This document shows, one piece after another, positions 8,282 to 17,128 of a stretch of 35,242 nucleotides of DNA. The notes beneath the pieces were generated by a model. That model had not been told where the DNA came from. It saw only the letters and a program-made list of their open reading frames with translations, and did not search any database. The position numbers and the translations under genes were made by a program. Positions within the stretch are counted from its first letter, which is position 1. Each line of letters begins with the position of its first letter. The DNA is from Dyella sp. EPa41 (GTDB lineage: Bacteria; Pseudomonadota; Gammaproteobacteria; Xanthomonadales; Rhodanobacteraceae): assembly GCF_016586165.1 (NCBI RefSeq), contig NZ_BCPR01000049.1:1-35242 (forward strand), written 5' to 3'.

Positions 8282-10264
8282 TTAACTGCCCGCCAGCATC
8301 GCCGCGATCTTCGCCATGTGCGACTCAGCCGTCTCGCGCACCACTTCCTTGTCCGCTTCCGGATCCTTGCCCTGCCAGTGCAGGTCGTCCTGCGGCAGCT
8401 CGTGCAGGAAGCGGCTCGGCTGGTTGCTGTTGATCTCGCCGTAGCGCTTGGTCTTGGACGACCACGACAGCGTGAGCATTTCCTTGGCGCGGGTGATGCC
8501 CACGTACATCAGGCGACGCTCCTCGTCGATGCGTCCCTCGTCGATGGCGCCCTCGTGCGGCAGCGTGCCTTCCTCGCAGCCCACGATGAAGACGAAGCGG
8601 AACTCCAGTCCCTTTGCCGCATGCAGGGTCATCATGCGCACGGCGTTGCCGGGCTCGTCGCGATCGGCATGGCTGAGCAGGGCGAGCTGCGCGGCGAGGT
8701 CGCCCGCCGTGTTGTTGCCGCGCTGCATGGCGCGGAACCAGTCCGCCAGTTCGCGCAGGTTGCCCAGGCGCCGCTCGCGCAGCGCGGGGTCGGTGGTGCT
8801 GGCGGCGATCTGCTCGGCGTAGCCGGTGCGCTTGAGCACCATGTCCACCAGGTCGGCTGCGCTGTTGTGCAATGAGGCGCTGCGCAACTCGTCCATGAGG
8901 TTGGTGAACGAGGCAAGCGCAGCCGCGGGACGCGGCGTGAGCTGGCGCAGCACCGCATCGCTGCGGGCGGCGTCGAGCAGCGAGGCGTGTCGCGTCTGTG
9001 CGATCTGGCCCAGCTTCTCCAGCGTGGTCGAGCCGATCTCGCGCTTAGGCACGTTCACCACGCGCAGGAAGGCGGCGTCATCACTGGGGTTGGTGAGCAG
9101 GCGCAGATAGCAGAGCAGGTCCTTCACTTCCGCGCGATCGAGGAAACTCAAGGCGCCGGTAAGGTGGTACGGCACGCGCGCGAGGCGCAGCGCCTTCTCC
9201 AGCGGACGCGCCTGGAAGTTGCCGCGGTACAGGATGGCGATGTCGTGCCAGCGCGCCTTGTGCTTTTCCGCGAGCGTCACCGCGATCGCGGCGACGCGTT
9301 CGGCTTCGTGCTCGTTTTCCTTGCACTCCAGCACGCGGATCTGCGCCCCTTCCGGGTGCTCGCTCCACAGCTTCTTTTCGTGCAGATGCGGGTTGTTCGC
9401 GATCAGCTTGTTGGCGGCGCGCAGGATGCGCTTGCCGCAGCGGTAGTTCTGTTCGAGCTTGATCACGCGCAGCGCCGGCCAGTCCTTGCCGAGCTGGTCG
9501 ATGTTCTCGGGGTTGGCGCCGCGCCACGCGTAGATCGACTGGTCGTCGTCGCCCACGCAGGTAAAGCGGCCGCGCTCGCCGGCCAGTGCCTTGAGCAGGC
9601 GGTATTGCGCGTCGTTGGTATCCTGGTATTCGTCCACCAGCAGGTAGCGCAGGCGTTCGCGCCAGGCCGTGCGGCATTCCTCGTCGCTTTCGAGGATGCG
9701 CAGCGGCAGGCGGATCAGGTCGTCGAAGTCCACCGCGTTGAAGGCGGAGAGCCGCTGCTGGTAGAGGTCGTAGATGGTGGCGGCGTCGAGCTCGCGCGGA
9801 CTGCGCGCGGCGGCCAATGCCTCTTCGGGCGACAGGCCCGCGTTCTTGGCGCGGCTCACCAGGTTGCGGATGCCGAACAGCACGTCGGGCTTGATGCCCT
9901 TGGGCGCGAGCTCCTTGATGATGCCTTCGCTGTCGTCCGCGTCGAGCACCGAGAAGCCCTTGCGCAGGCCGGCACGCGCATGCTCCATCTGCAGGAACTT
10001 CAGCCCCAGGGCATGGAAGGTACACACGGTGAGCGCCGCGGCGTCCTCGCTGCTGATCAGCTTGGCCACGCGCTCGCGCATTTCCTTCGCCGCCTTGTTG
10101 GTGAAGGTGATCGCGGCGATCTTGGATGGGGCGAGCTTCTTGCGGGCGATCAGGTACGCGATCTTCTGCGTGATCACGCTGGTCTTGCCCGAGCCGGCGC
10201 CGGCCAAAACCAGCAGCGGGCCGTCGCAGTGTTCGACGGCGGCCAATTGTTGGGGGTTGAGCAT
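8282..10264 (-). CDS. rep: ATP-dependent DNA helicase Rep
   Basis: The 660-aa superfamily-1 3'-5' helicase is close to the E. coli Rep length (673 aa). Motifs in order are the Q motif NPQQLAAVEH (residues 3-12), Walker A AGAGSGKT (21-28), motif Ia ITFTNKAAKEM, Walker B LVDEYQDTN, motif III VGDDDQSIYAWRGA, motif IV QNYRCGKRIL, motif V MTLHAAKGLEF, and motif VI YVGITRAKEMLTLS. Rep removes proteins from DNA ahead of the replication fork and helps restart. UvrD is the nearest alternative, but the MLNPQQLAAV start and the length favour Rep. The frame stays open upstream of 10264, but the Q motif lies at the ATG there, so that start is chosen. It diverges from the SEL1 array with 139 bp between. 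Confidence 0.93.
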   Translation of the reverse strand: MLNPQQLAAVEHCDGPLLVLAGAGSGKTSVITQKIAYLIARKKLAPSKIAAITFTNKAAKEMRERVAKLISSEDAAALTVCTFHALGLKFLQMEHARAGLRKGFSVLDADDSEGIIKELAPKGIKPDVLFGIRNLVSRAKNAGLSPEEALAAARSPRELDAATIYDLYQQRLSAFNAVDFDDLIRLPLRILESDEECRTAWRERLRYLLVDEYQDTNDAQYRLLKALAGERGRFTCVGDDDQSIYAWRGANPENIDQLGKDWPALRVIKLEQNYRCGKRILRAANKLIANNPHLHEKKLWSEHPEGAQIRVLECKENEHEAERVAAIAVTLAEKHKARWHDIAILYRGNFQARPLEKALRLARVPYHLTGALSFLDRAEVKDLLCYLRLLTNPSDDAAFLRVVNVPKREIGSTTLEKLGQIAQTRHASLLDAARSDAVLRQLTPRPAAALASFTNLMDELRSASLHNSAADLVDMVLKRTGYAEQIAASTTDPALRERRLGNLRELADWFRAMQRGNNTAGDLAAQLALLSHADRDEPGNAVRMMTLHAAKGLEFRFVFIVGCEEGTLPHEGAIDEGRIDEERRLMYVGITRAKEMLTLSWSSKTKRYGEINSNQPSRFLHELPQDDLHWQGKDPEADKEVVRETAESHMAKIAAMLAGS

Positions 10265-10403
10265 GGTATGCGCAGAGGCGAGAGCGGCGCACGATGGTAG
10301 CAGAGGCCATCGACCCGGCCGACACGCTGGGTCGTAGTATGCTCGGCCGGTCGGGCCAGGATGCCGGCGACACCGGCGACCGCCCGCCTCACAGGAGCGT
10401 GAG

Positions 10404-11180
10404 ATGCATAGGCTCGCGGTGCTTTTGTTGCTGTTCGTGGCCGCTGGCGGTGGCCACGCGGCTTGGGCCCAGCAAGCGGCCTCGTCGTCAAGCGACTTCC
10501 GGCGCAGCGGTGCCGTGCTGGCCGACATGGACACGGGCACCTTCATCGACGCCCATCCTGACTTGCACTTCCGCCACCTCGGCATGGCCGCGTATCACGA
10601 TGGCCACAAGCGCGAGGCGTTCGACTATTTCCTCATCGCGTCGCGTTACGCGGACAAGGCCTCCCAGGCCATCGTGGCGCTGATGTACTGGACCGGCGAC
10701 GGCGCCCCGCATGATCGCCCACTGGCGTATGCGTGGATGGAACTGGCCGCCAGCCGCGGCTATCCCGAGTTGCAGCATCAGTGCGATCTCTACTGGGCGC
10801 AATTGAACGATGAAGAGCGTGGACAGGCCCGCGATCAGCGCCAGGCGTTGGAAGCCGGCTATGGCGACGACGCCGGCGCACGCCGGCTGACGCGGGAGCT
10901 TGGCAGCATCCGTTCGCAGGTCACGGGTAGCCATCTCGGTTGGGTTGGTTATGGCGTGGTGATCCAGGCGGACAGCGCCGGCCGTGCCGCCGGTGGCGAG
11001 AGCGTTGCGGGCCTCTTGCGCGGCGCGGCGGTCAGCCGGGACATGAGCTCGATCAGCGATTCAGTGCGCCTGAATACCGCGCAATACCTGCAGATGAAAG
11101 ACCTGCAGTGGCAGATCCGGATGTCGAAGGGGCGTGTCGAGGTGGGTGATCCGGAGTCGATCCGGCCTCCGGCGGGCTGA
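10404..11180 (+). CDS. Exported SEL1-type repeat protein, paralogue 1
   Basis: The 258-aa product has a signal peptide with predicted cleavage after residue 22 (AAWA|QQ), then a helical core with SEL1-like repeats: KREAFDYFLIASRYADKASQ (near 70-89) and YWTGDGAPHDRPLAYAWMELAASRGY (near 93-118). The C-terminus ends in MKDLQWQIRM and VEVGDPESIRPPAG, a tail shared with the two following genes. SEL1 repeats form alpha-solenoids that bind other proteins, so a periplasmic scaffold role is inferred. It is the most diverged of the three tandem copies. GGAG lies 8 nt before the ATG. Its promoter must lie in 10265-10403, shared with divergent rep. No enzymatic motif is visible. Confidence 0.85.
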   Translation: MHRLAVLLLLFVAAGGGHAAWAQQAASSSSDFRRSGAVLADMDTGTFIDAHPDLHFRHLGMAAYHDGHKREAFDYFLIASRYADKASQAIVALMYWTGDGAPHDRPLAYAWMELAASRGYPELQHQCDLYWAQLNDEERGQARDQRQALEAGYGDDAGARRLTRELGSIRSQVTGSHLGWVGYGVVIQADSAGRAAGGESVAGLLRGAAVSRDMSSISDSVRLNTAQYLQMKDLQWQIRMSKGRVEVGDPESIRPPAG

Positions 11181-11225
11181 TGCATTGCATGCAGTGGCAC
11201 ATGGAAACCACAGGGAGCGAGTGAC

Positions 11226-12059
11226 ATGGCTGGAAAAGTGATGGTGGTGGTTCTCGGGCTGCTGGTCGGCGCGGGTCACGCGGCGTCTGCGCAAGAAGCG
11301 CCCACGGGTCAGCCGGTCACCGATCCCAAGGACCTCAGGGAGCTGGCCAAATTCGAAGAGATGATGGATGTGCCGGGCGTTGCCAGGCAGCACAAGGACA
11401 TCCTCTACCGTGAGCTGGCGATGGAGGCCTACAAGAACGGCGACAAGGAGCGCGCGTTCAAGATGTTCATGCGCGCCGCCAGCTACGCGGACAAGCCCTC
11501 GCAGGCGGCCATTGCGAACATGCACTGGGATGGCATCGGCACCCCGGTGGATCGTCCTCGGGCCTATGCCTGGATGGATCTGGCCGCCTCGCGTGGCTAC
11601 GACCGCTTCATCGCGAAACGCGAGTACTACTGGAGCCAGCTGACCGAAGCCGAGCGTGCGCAGGCGCTGCGCGTGGGCCAGGACATCTATGCCGAGTACG
11701 ACGACAAGATCGCGCTGCACCGCCTGCAGATGGAACTCGAATTCATACGGAGAAATGTCGTCGGCAGTCACGTCGGCTCCATAGGGCCGGGCAAGGTCTA
11801 TGGCTTCACCCACACGATGAACACGGGTCGCGCCAGCACCGGGCTGCCTCGCCCCGGTGGTAGTGGCACGCCTACATCGGCCAGTGAACAGGACCTCGGT
11901 ATCCCGATAGCGAACTTGAACGAGCTGTATCGCCCTTCCCTGTGGAAGATCAACGATTACGCCAAGTTCAAGGACCTCCAATGGCAGGTGCGGGTCGAGT
12001 CCCGGCCCACGGTCGATGTAGGTGACTTGCAGAACGTGGCGCGACCGCCTGCCAAGTAA
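11226..12059 (+). CDS. Exported SEL1-type repeat protein, paralogue 2
   Basis: The 277-aa product has a signal peptide cleaved after residue 22 (ASA|QE), an acidic linker (PKDLRELAKFEEMM) and a SEL1-like core at about residues 73-126 containing NMHWDGIGTPVDRPRAYAWM. This is followed by the helical block YYWSQLTEAERAQALRVGQ and the tail FKDLQWQVRVESRPTVDVG. It is strongly similar to paralogue 3 along its length, except for a Gly/Thr/Ser-rich insertion near residues 195-222 (GLPRPGGSGTPTSAS) that the third copy lacks. AGGGAGCGAG precedes the ATG, almost the same ribosome site as paralogue 3, which shows the duplication included the leader. It starts 45 bp after paralogue 1 and is probably co-transcribed with it. 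Confidence 0.87.
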   Translation: MAGKVMVVVLGLLVGAGHAASAQEAPTGQPVTDPKDLRELAKFEEMMDVPGVARQHKDILYRELAMEAYKNGDKERAFKMFMRAASYADKPSQAAIANMHWDGIGTPVDRPRAYAWMDLAASRGYDRFIAKREYYWSQLTEAERAQALRVGQDIYAEYDDKIALHRLQMELEFIRRNVVGSHVGSIGPGKVYGFTHTMNTGRASTGLPRPGGSGTPTSASEQDLGIPIANLNELYRPSLWKINDYAKFKDLQWQVRVESRPTVDVGDLQNVARPPAK

Positions 12060-12196
12060 TCACGAAAAACGCGGGGATGCGGGCCGAGTGTCGGGACGCT
12101 CCATCCGGGTCAGCCTATGATGGCCTGGATGGGGTGTCGCGCCGGACGGGCGCACCCCGGTGCATCGATGAAGGGATTCGTCAGGGAGCGATCGAT

Positions 12197-12994
12197 ATGA
12201 CGGCAAGAGCGACAGCTTGGGTGTTCGGTTGGTGGCTTGGCGCAAGCGCGGCGGTATCCGCGCAGGAAGCCGCGCCCGATCCCGCGGCGTTGCTCGATCG
12301 TGCCGCCACCGACCCCAAGGCGCTGAGAGAGCTGCAGCGGTTCGAAGAGATGATGGCCAATCCGATGATCGTCAACCAGCACCCGGACCTGCGCTATCGG
12401 GATCTGGCGATGGCCGCCTACAAGCACGGTGACAAGGAGCGCGCGCTGAGGATGTTCATGCGCGCAGGCGCATTTGCCGACAAGCCCTCCCAGGCGGCGG
12501 TGGCCAACATGTACTGGGAGGGCGTGGGCACGCCGGTCGACCGCCCCCGCGCCTACGCATGGATGGATCTCGCCTCCAGCCGGGGCTACAACCGCTTCAT
12601 TGCGCAGCGCGAGTATTACTGGAGCCAGCTGAGCGAAGCCGAGCGCGCGCAGGCGCTGCGCGTGGGCCAGGAGATCCTTGTCGAGTACGACGACACGGTG
12701 GCGCTCCATCGCCTGGAGATGGAGCTGGAGTACGTGCGAAGGAATGTCACGGGAAGCAGGGTGGGTTCCATCGGCTGGGGCACCATCCAGGGCGCTGGCG
12801 TCACCAGCGCATACAACCCCAACGCTCCATCCTGGATGACGTTGGATCAGTTCTATCGCTCTTCGGTTTGGAATATCGACAGCTACACGAAGATGAAGGA
12901 CCTGCAGTGGAAGGTCCAGGTGGAGTCCAGGCCGACGGTGGAAGTGGGTGATCTGCAGAACGTGAAGTCGCCCAGTCCACCCTCGGGCAAATAG
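12197..12994 (+). CDS. Exported SEL1-type repeat protein, paralogue 3
   Basis: The 265-aa product has a signal peptide cleaved after residue 22 (VSA|QE). As in paralogue 2, the core continues with LRELQRFEEMMANP, then DKERALRMFMRAGAFADKPSQAA and NMYWEGVGTPVDRPRAYAWM, and the tail is MKDLQWKVQVESRPTVEVG. The frame is open for 40 codons upstream, but AGGGAGCGAT just before 12197 and the signal peptide identify the start. The 137-bp gap after paralogue 2 is longer than the first gap and could carry its own promoter. Copies 2 and 3 look like a more recent duplication than copy 1. The function is unknown beyond the protein-binding nature of SEL1 solenoids. Confidence 0.87.
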   Translation: MTARATAWVFGWWLGASAAVSAQEAAPDPAALLDRAATDPKALRELQRFEEMMANPMIVNQHPDLRYRDLAMAAYKHGDKERALRMFMRAGAFADKPSQAAVANMYWEGVGTPVDRPRAYAWMDLASSRGYNRFIAQREYYWSQLSEAERAQALRVGQEILVEYDDTVALHRLEMELEYVRRNVTGSRVGSIGWGTIQGAGVTSAYNPNAPSWMTLDQFYRSSVWNIDSYTKMKDLQWKVQVESRPTVEVGDLQNVKSPSPPSGK

Positions 12995-13052
12995 CCAAGG
13001 GCCATAGGGACGGGCGGCGCAGTACTATGTGCGCTCGATTCCGGGACCATCC

Positions 13053-13685
13053 ATGGCCAAGCTTTACTTCTATTACTCGGCAATGAACGCCGGCAAGACC
13101 ACCACGCTGCTGCAGAGCGCGTACAACTACCACGAGCGCGGCATGCGCACGCTCATACTCACGCCAGCGCTCGACAACCGCTTCGGCGAGGGCGTGGTGG
13201 CTTCGCGTATCGGCCTGAAGGCCAACGCGCGCCGGTTCGCGGCGGAAGAGAACCTGCTGGCCCTGGTGCAGGCGGATATCGCCGAGCGTGGCCCGCTGCA
13301 CTGCGTGTTCGTCGACGAGGCGCAGTTCCTCAGCAAGACTCAGGTCTGGCAGCTCAGCGACGTGGTGGACAAGTTGAACATCCCGGTGCTGGCCTATGGG
13401 CTGCGCACGGATTTCCGCGGCGAATTGTTCGAGGGCAGCCGCTACCTGCTGGCCTGGGCGGACAACTTGGAAGAGATCAAGACCATCTGCCATACCGGCC
13501 GCAAGGCCACTATGGTGGTGCGCGTGGACGGGCAGGGCCGCGCGGTCACCGAAGGCCCGCAGGTTGAGATCGGTGGCAACGATCGCTATGTCTCGGTGAG
13601 TCGCGCCGAGTTCAAGAACATTACGGAAGGACACGGCAGGATAGAGTTGCAGCAGACGGTGCTGCCGCTGGGCGAGGGGCATTGA
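13053..13685 (+). CDS. tdk: Thymidine kinase
   Basis: The 210-aa product phosphorylates thymidine to dTMP in the salvage pathway (type II, tetrameric family). The P-loop [12 protein letters not shown] (residues 9-20), the Walker B/catalytic VFVDEAQFL, the [14 protein letters not shown] loop and the substrate lasso region [10 protein letters not shown] are present, and length matches E. coli Tdk (205 aa). The structural zinc site is unusual. E. coli has a CxC and a CxxH; here the equivalents are C146-H-T148 and S183-R-A-E186, so three of four ligands are replaced. The enzyme probably folds without zinc. The ATG at 13053 is chosen because it begins the usual [12 protein letters not shown] start; the eight extra upstream codons are not conserved in type. 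Confidence 0.95.
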   Translation: MAKLYFYYSAMNAGKTTTLLQSAYNYHERGMRTLILTPALDNRFGEGVVASRIGLKANARRFAAEENLLALVQADIAERGPLHCVFVDEAQFLSKTQVWQLSDVVDKLNIPVLAYGLRTDFRGELFEGSRYLLAWADNLEEIKTICHTGRKATMVVRVDGQGRAVTEGPQVEIGGNDRYVSVSRAEFKNITEGHGRIELQQTVLPLGEGH

Positions 13686-13712
13686 GCCTCTCGCATCCAT
13701 CTAAGGAACGGT

Positions 13713-14477
13713 ATGTCCAAGATCCAGTTTCCCGCCTGGCAACGCCCCCACTGGCAGCCCAGTGACGAGGAAGTCCTGCTGCAGTTCTTCGTATTCGGTA
13801 AGTTCCAGGCTGGCCGTGCACCGTCCATCGAATACGGCAGCGAAGGCCTGCCCGAGAGCGTGGAGCTGACCAGCCATCACCACACGGCGCTGCGCCAGTG
13901 GGAGGGCTATCCGCTCAGGGGTTCTGTGGGCCGCATGTTCAAGGAGGATGCCCCCGAGGCGTACAAGCTCGCGCTGGATGCCCCGGAAGTGCTGGTCGTG
14001 CGCGGGCGCCTGCCTGATGCGGGCGACACGGGCTATCTGCGCGACACTCTGGGCGTGCTGGCGGCCCTGCTGGATGTGGGTGGCACCGCCATCCTCGATC
14101 CGCAGATCCTCACCTTGTTCGATGCGAACAGTTGGCGCCAGCGCTTCCTGGTGCGCGACGGCGCGCCGATCCGCAACCACCTGCTGATCCTGTGCGACGG
14201 CGAAGAGCAGACGGGCCGTCATTGGGTGCATACCCGCGGCATGCGCAAGTTTGGCCGTCCCGACATCAGCATCCGCAACGTGCCCGAGCGCGATATCGAT
14301 CGCGCGGGCGTGCTGTGCGAGCGCCTGGTGGAGCTCGAAGCGTTGGGCGCGCACTTCACCGAAGGGCAGTCGCTCGATGCCGAAGGCCTGCATGGCGGTC
14401 TCGTGGCGCATCTTGGTGGTGGTGAAGAAGACCCGGATTTCAACAACACCTTCGTGGAATTCCGCTGGCCGGATTGA
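13713..14477 (+). CDS. Conserved-looking protein of unknown function
   Basis: The 254-aa cytoplasmic-type product was not recognised with confidence. It has no signal peptide or membrane segment and is acidic towards the C-terminus. Notable parts are ELTSHHHTALRQWEGYPLRG (near 51-70), a Leu/Val-rich stretch RDTLGVLAALLDVGGTAILDP (near 110-130), and HTRGMRKFGRPDISIRNVP (near 173-191). That last block resembles a His-Thr-x-Gly...FGxP(D/E) pattern seen in uncharacterised DUF4261-like proteins, a weak suggestion only. AAGGAAC just upstream of 13713 is a good ribosome site. It starts 27 bp after tdk, so the two are likely one transcript. Codon use matches its neighbours. Confidence 0.8.
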   Translation: MSKIQFPAWQRPHWQPSDEEVLLQFFVFGKFQAGRAPSIEYGSEGLPESVELTSHHHTALRQWEGYPLRGSVGRMFKEDAPEAYKLALDAPEVLVVRGRLPDAGDTGYLRDTLGVLAALLDVGGTAILDPQILTLFDANSWRQRFLVRDGAPIRNHLLILCDGEEQTGRHWVHTRGMRKFGRPDISIRNVPERDIDRAGVLCERLVELEALGAHFTEGQSLDAEGLHGGLVAHLGGGEEDPDFNNTFVEFRWPD

Positions 14478-14540
14478 TTCGGGAGCGTGACCCCTCCCTG
14501 CCGGAAGCCAGTGCGCGCAAATCATGGTCGCGCTTTTTGC

Positions 14541-14648
14541 TCGGCATCCCCGCGAAAGCGCGGATCCAGTGACTTTCTGCTCTTGGCTTGATCTACCGCC
14601 AGCGCAAAGTGCCAAGTCGCTGGATCCCCACTTTCGCGGGGATGACAA
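14541..14648. repeat. Inverted pair of CATCCCCGCGAAAG-type repeats
   Basis: Two roughly 33-nt repeats, 14541-14573 and 14616-14648, face each other across 42 nt. The core is CATCCCCGCGAAAG with GGATCCAG at the outer end, a diverged form of the repeat at 8138-8251 and again placed between convergent 3' ends (here the 13713 gene and mutM). The arms CCCCGCGAAAG / CTTTCGCGGGG pair well. Confidence 0.75.
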
Positions 14649-14665
14649 GCGTCGAGCGGAGCATC

Positions 14666-15493
14666 TCACCGCTGGCAGCGCGGGCACCAGAACGTCGAAC
14701 GCTGCCCGAGCACGACCTGCCGTATCGGCGTGCCGCATGTCCGGCACGGTTCGCCTTCGCGCCCGTATACCTGCAGTTCGCGGAAGAAGTATCCGGGCGC
14801 ACCATCCGGGTTGATGAAGTCGCGCAGCGTGGTGCCGCCGCGCTCGATTGCCCAGGCAAGGATGCGCTTCACCTCCGCCGCGAGTCGCGCATAGCGTGCG
14901 CGTGATACCGAACCTGCGGGCTTGCGCGGATCGATGCCCGCCGCGAACAGCGCTTCGCTCGCGTAGATGTTGCCGACGCCGACGACGATGGCATTGTCCA
15001 TCAGGAACAATTTCACGGCGGCGGTGCGACCGCGCGAGAGACGCCAGAGCAGGTCGCCGTCGAAATCGTCGGTGAGCGGTTCCGGCCCGAGCGAAGCCAG
15101 CAGTTCGTGCGTCTCGCCCGGCGGCTGCCACAGCAGGCAGCCGAAGCGTCGCGCATCGGTGAAGCGCAGGACGCGCGGGCCTTCGGTGCGAGTGGGCTCC
15201 AATGCGATATCGACGTGATCATGCTTGCCGACCAGGGCGTCCGGCGGCAGCACGCGCAGCACGCCGGTCATGCCCAGGTGCAGCAGCGCGCTGCCCACCT
15301 TCGTATGCAGCAGCAGGTACTTCGCGCGGCGTTCCACGTCGAGAATGCGCTGGCCGGGCAAAAGATCGGTGATCTCCGGCGGTATCGGCCAGCGCAGATC
15401 GCGGCGACGCAGGGTCACGCCGGTGACGTTGCGGCCGATCAGGTGCGGGGCGATACCGCGCCGGGTGGTTTCGACTTCGGGGAGTTCGGGCAC
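14666..15493 (-). CDS. mutM: Formamidopyrimidine-DNA glycosylase
   Basis: The 275-aa bifunctional glycosylase/AP lyase removes 8-oxoguanine and formamidopyrimidines from DNA (base-excision repair). The N-terminus [13 protein letters not shown] gives the catalytic Pro and Glu (P2, E3 before Met removal). The Lys of the [18 protein letters not shown] region and the helix-two-turn-helix with [13 protein letters not shown] follow. The C-terminal zinc finger has C250-x2-C253 and C270-x2-C273, ending in QR. All elements and the length fit MutM rather than endonuclease VIII. It lies downstream of gnd on the same strand, separated by the REP doublet at 15520-15589. Confidence 0.97.
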   Translation of the reverse strand: MPELPEVETTRRGIAPHLIGRNVTGVTLRRRDLRWPIPPEITDLLPGQRILDVERRAKYLLLHTKVGSALLHLGMTGVLRVLPPDALVGKHDHVDIALEPTRTEGPRVLRFTDARRFGCLLWQPPGETHELLASLGPEPLTDDFDGDLLWRLSRGRTAAVKLFLMDNAIVVGVGNIYASEALFAAGIDPRKPAGSVSRARYARLAAEVKRILAWAIERGGTTLRDFINPDGAPGYFFRELQVYGREGEPCRTCGTPIRQVVLGQRSTFWCPRCQR

Positions 15494-15519
15494 GAGGTGT
15501 CTCGGTCAAAAGCCCTCAC

Positions 15520-15589
15520 TGTAGGAGCGCCCCCAGTGCGCGATCACTGCAGCGATCAGCGCCGATCGCGCACTGGGGGCGCTCCTACA
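15520..15589. repeat. REP doublet forming a perfect 26-bp hairpin
   Basis: Two facing REP units have arms at 15520-15545 and 15564-15589 that are perfectly complementary (26 bp), with an 18-nt loop. The arm begins TGTAGGAGCGCCCCCAG. The variant CCCCC on the left is matched by GGGGG on the right, whereas other copies in this window have ACCC/GGGT. It lies between gnd (upstream) and mutM (downstream) on the minus strand, so it would fold in a read-through mRNA and could reduce mutM expression relative to gnd. Confidence 0.88.
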
Positions 15590-15603
15590 CGAGGGCGGTT
15601 GGG

Positions 15604-17013
15604 TCAGCTCCAGTCGTTGTGGAAGCTTCCCGGCTTGTCCACGCGCTCGAACGTGTGCGCGCCGAAGTAGTCGCGTTGCGCCTGCAGCAGGTTCGCCGGC
15701 AGATGCTCGGCGCGATAACCGTCGTAATACGCGATGGCGGAGGAGAAGCACGGCACCGGTACGCCCGCGTTCACCGCGGCGGCCACCACCTCGCGCAGCG
15801 CGCCCTGGTATTGCGCGGCGATGTCGCGGAAGTACGGGTCGAGCAGCAGGTTCTTCAGTTGCGCGTCGCGCTCGTAGGCATCGGTGATCTTCTGCAGGAA
15901 GCGCGCGCGGATGATGCAGCCCGCACGGAAGATGCTCGCGATGGTGCCGTACGGCAGATCCCATTGGTATTCGTCGGAGGCCGAGCGCAACTGCGCGAAG
16001 CCCTGCGCGTAGGACACGATCTTGCTGAAATACAGCGCGCGCCGCACGGCTTCGATGAACGCCTTGCGGTCCCCGCTGTAATGCTGCGGACCGGGGCCGG
16101 GCAGCACCTTGCTGGCAGCCACGCGCTCATCCTTCAGTGCGGAAAGCAGCCGCGCGAACACCGACTCGGTGATCAGCGGCAGGGGCACGCCAAGGTCCAG
16201 CGCGCTCTGGCTGGTCCACTTGCCGGTGCCTTTCTGCGCCGCGCGGTCGAGGATGATGTCGACCATCGCCTTGCGCGTTTCCGGATCCTTCTTGGTGAAG
16301 ATGTCGGCCGTGATGCTGATGAGGTAGCTGTCCAGCTCGCCCTTGTTCCAGTCGGCGTAGACCTCGGCCAGTTCGTCGTTCGACAGGCCCAGCACATGGC
16401 GCAACACGGCGTAGCTCTCGGCGATCAGCTGCATGTCGCCGTACTCGATGCCGTTGTGCACCATCTTCACGTAGTGACCGGCGCCATTGGGGCCCATGTA
16501 GGCCACGCAAGGCTCGCCGTCCGGCGCGCGTGCCGCGATCTCGGTGAGGATGGGCGCCACGAGGTCGTACGCATCGCGCGGGCCGCCCGGCATGATCGAG
16601 GGCCCGTGCAGCGCGCCTTCCTCGCCGCCGGACACGCCGGTGCCGATGAAGTGCAGTCCGGCCGCATGCATCTCGCTTTCGCGGCGCATGGTGTCCTTGA
16701 AGAAGGTGTTGCCGCCATCGATCACCACGTCGCCCTTGTCCAGCAGCGGCTTCAGCTGGGCCAGCGTGGCGTCGGTGGGCTCGCCCGCCTTCACCATCAG
16801 CAGGATGCGGCGCGGCTTTTCCAGCGAGGCGACGAAATCCTCCAGCGTGTAGCTGGGAACCAGGCGCTTGCCCGGGTTCTGCGCCATCACCTCGTCGGTG
16901 CGCTCGCGGTGGCGGTTGTAGATGGACACCGCATGCCCGCGGCTCTCGATGTTGAGGGCCAGGTTGCTGCCCATGACCGCCATGCCGATGACGCCGATTG
17001 CCTGCTGACTCAT
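15604..17013 (-). CDS. gnd: 6-Phosphogluconate dehydrogenase, decarboxylating
   Basis: The 469-aa product catalyses NADP-dependent oxidative decarboxylation of 6-phosphogluconate to ribulose-5-phosphate in the pentose phosphate pathway. The Rossmann start is [16 protein letters not shown] (residues 6-21). [12 protein letters not shown], the substrate-binding [19 protein letters not shown], the catalytic-lysine segment [16 protein letters not shown] and the C-terminal signature ending in [21 protein letters not shown] are all present. The length agrees with the long (E. coli-like, 468 aa) class. The frame stays open upstream, but AGGAG nine nt before 17013 and the [10 protein letters not shown] start fix the beginning. 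Confidence 0.97.
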   Translation of the reverse strand: MSQQAIGVIGMAVMGSNLALNIESRGHAVSIYNRHRERTDEVMAQNPGKRLVPSYTLEDFVASLEKPRRILLMVKAGEPTDATLAQLKPLLDKGDVVIDGGNTFFKDTMRRESEMHAAGLHFIGTGVSGGEEGALHGPSIMPGGPRDAYDLVAPILTEIAARAPDGEPCVAYMGPNGAGHYVKMVHNGIEYGDMQLIAESYAVLRHVLGLSNDELAEVYADWNKGELDSYLISITADIFTKKDPETRKAMVDIILDRAAQKGTGKWTSQSALDLGVPLPLITESVFARLLSALKDERVAASKVLPGPGPQHYSGDRKAFIEAVRRALYFSKIVSYAQGFAQLRSASDEYQWDLPYGTIASIFRAGCIIRARFLQKITDAYERDAQLKNLLLDPYFRDIAAQYQGALREVVAAAVNAGVPVPCFSSAIAYYDGYRAEHLPANLLQAQRDYFGAHTFERVDKPGSFHNDWS

Positions 17014-17128
17014 GTTGTCGCTCCTGCCAAGGGATGCGCCTTGATATGGGGAGGGCCCTGCATCGTGCAAGTGCTCCCGCGGACGCAAAACGCGATGGTG
17101 GTGCGGCGGATGCGACGCCGGCGTGAGG

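Noticed and set aside
12060-12196. Forty extra N-terminal codons on SEL1 paralogue 3
   Set aside because: The upstream codons have no ribosome site, while the ATG at 12197 has AGGGAG before it and begins a signal peptide equal in length to those of its paralogues.
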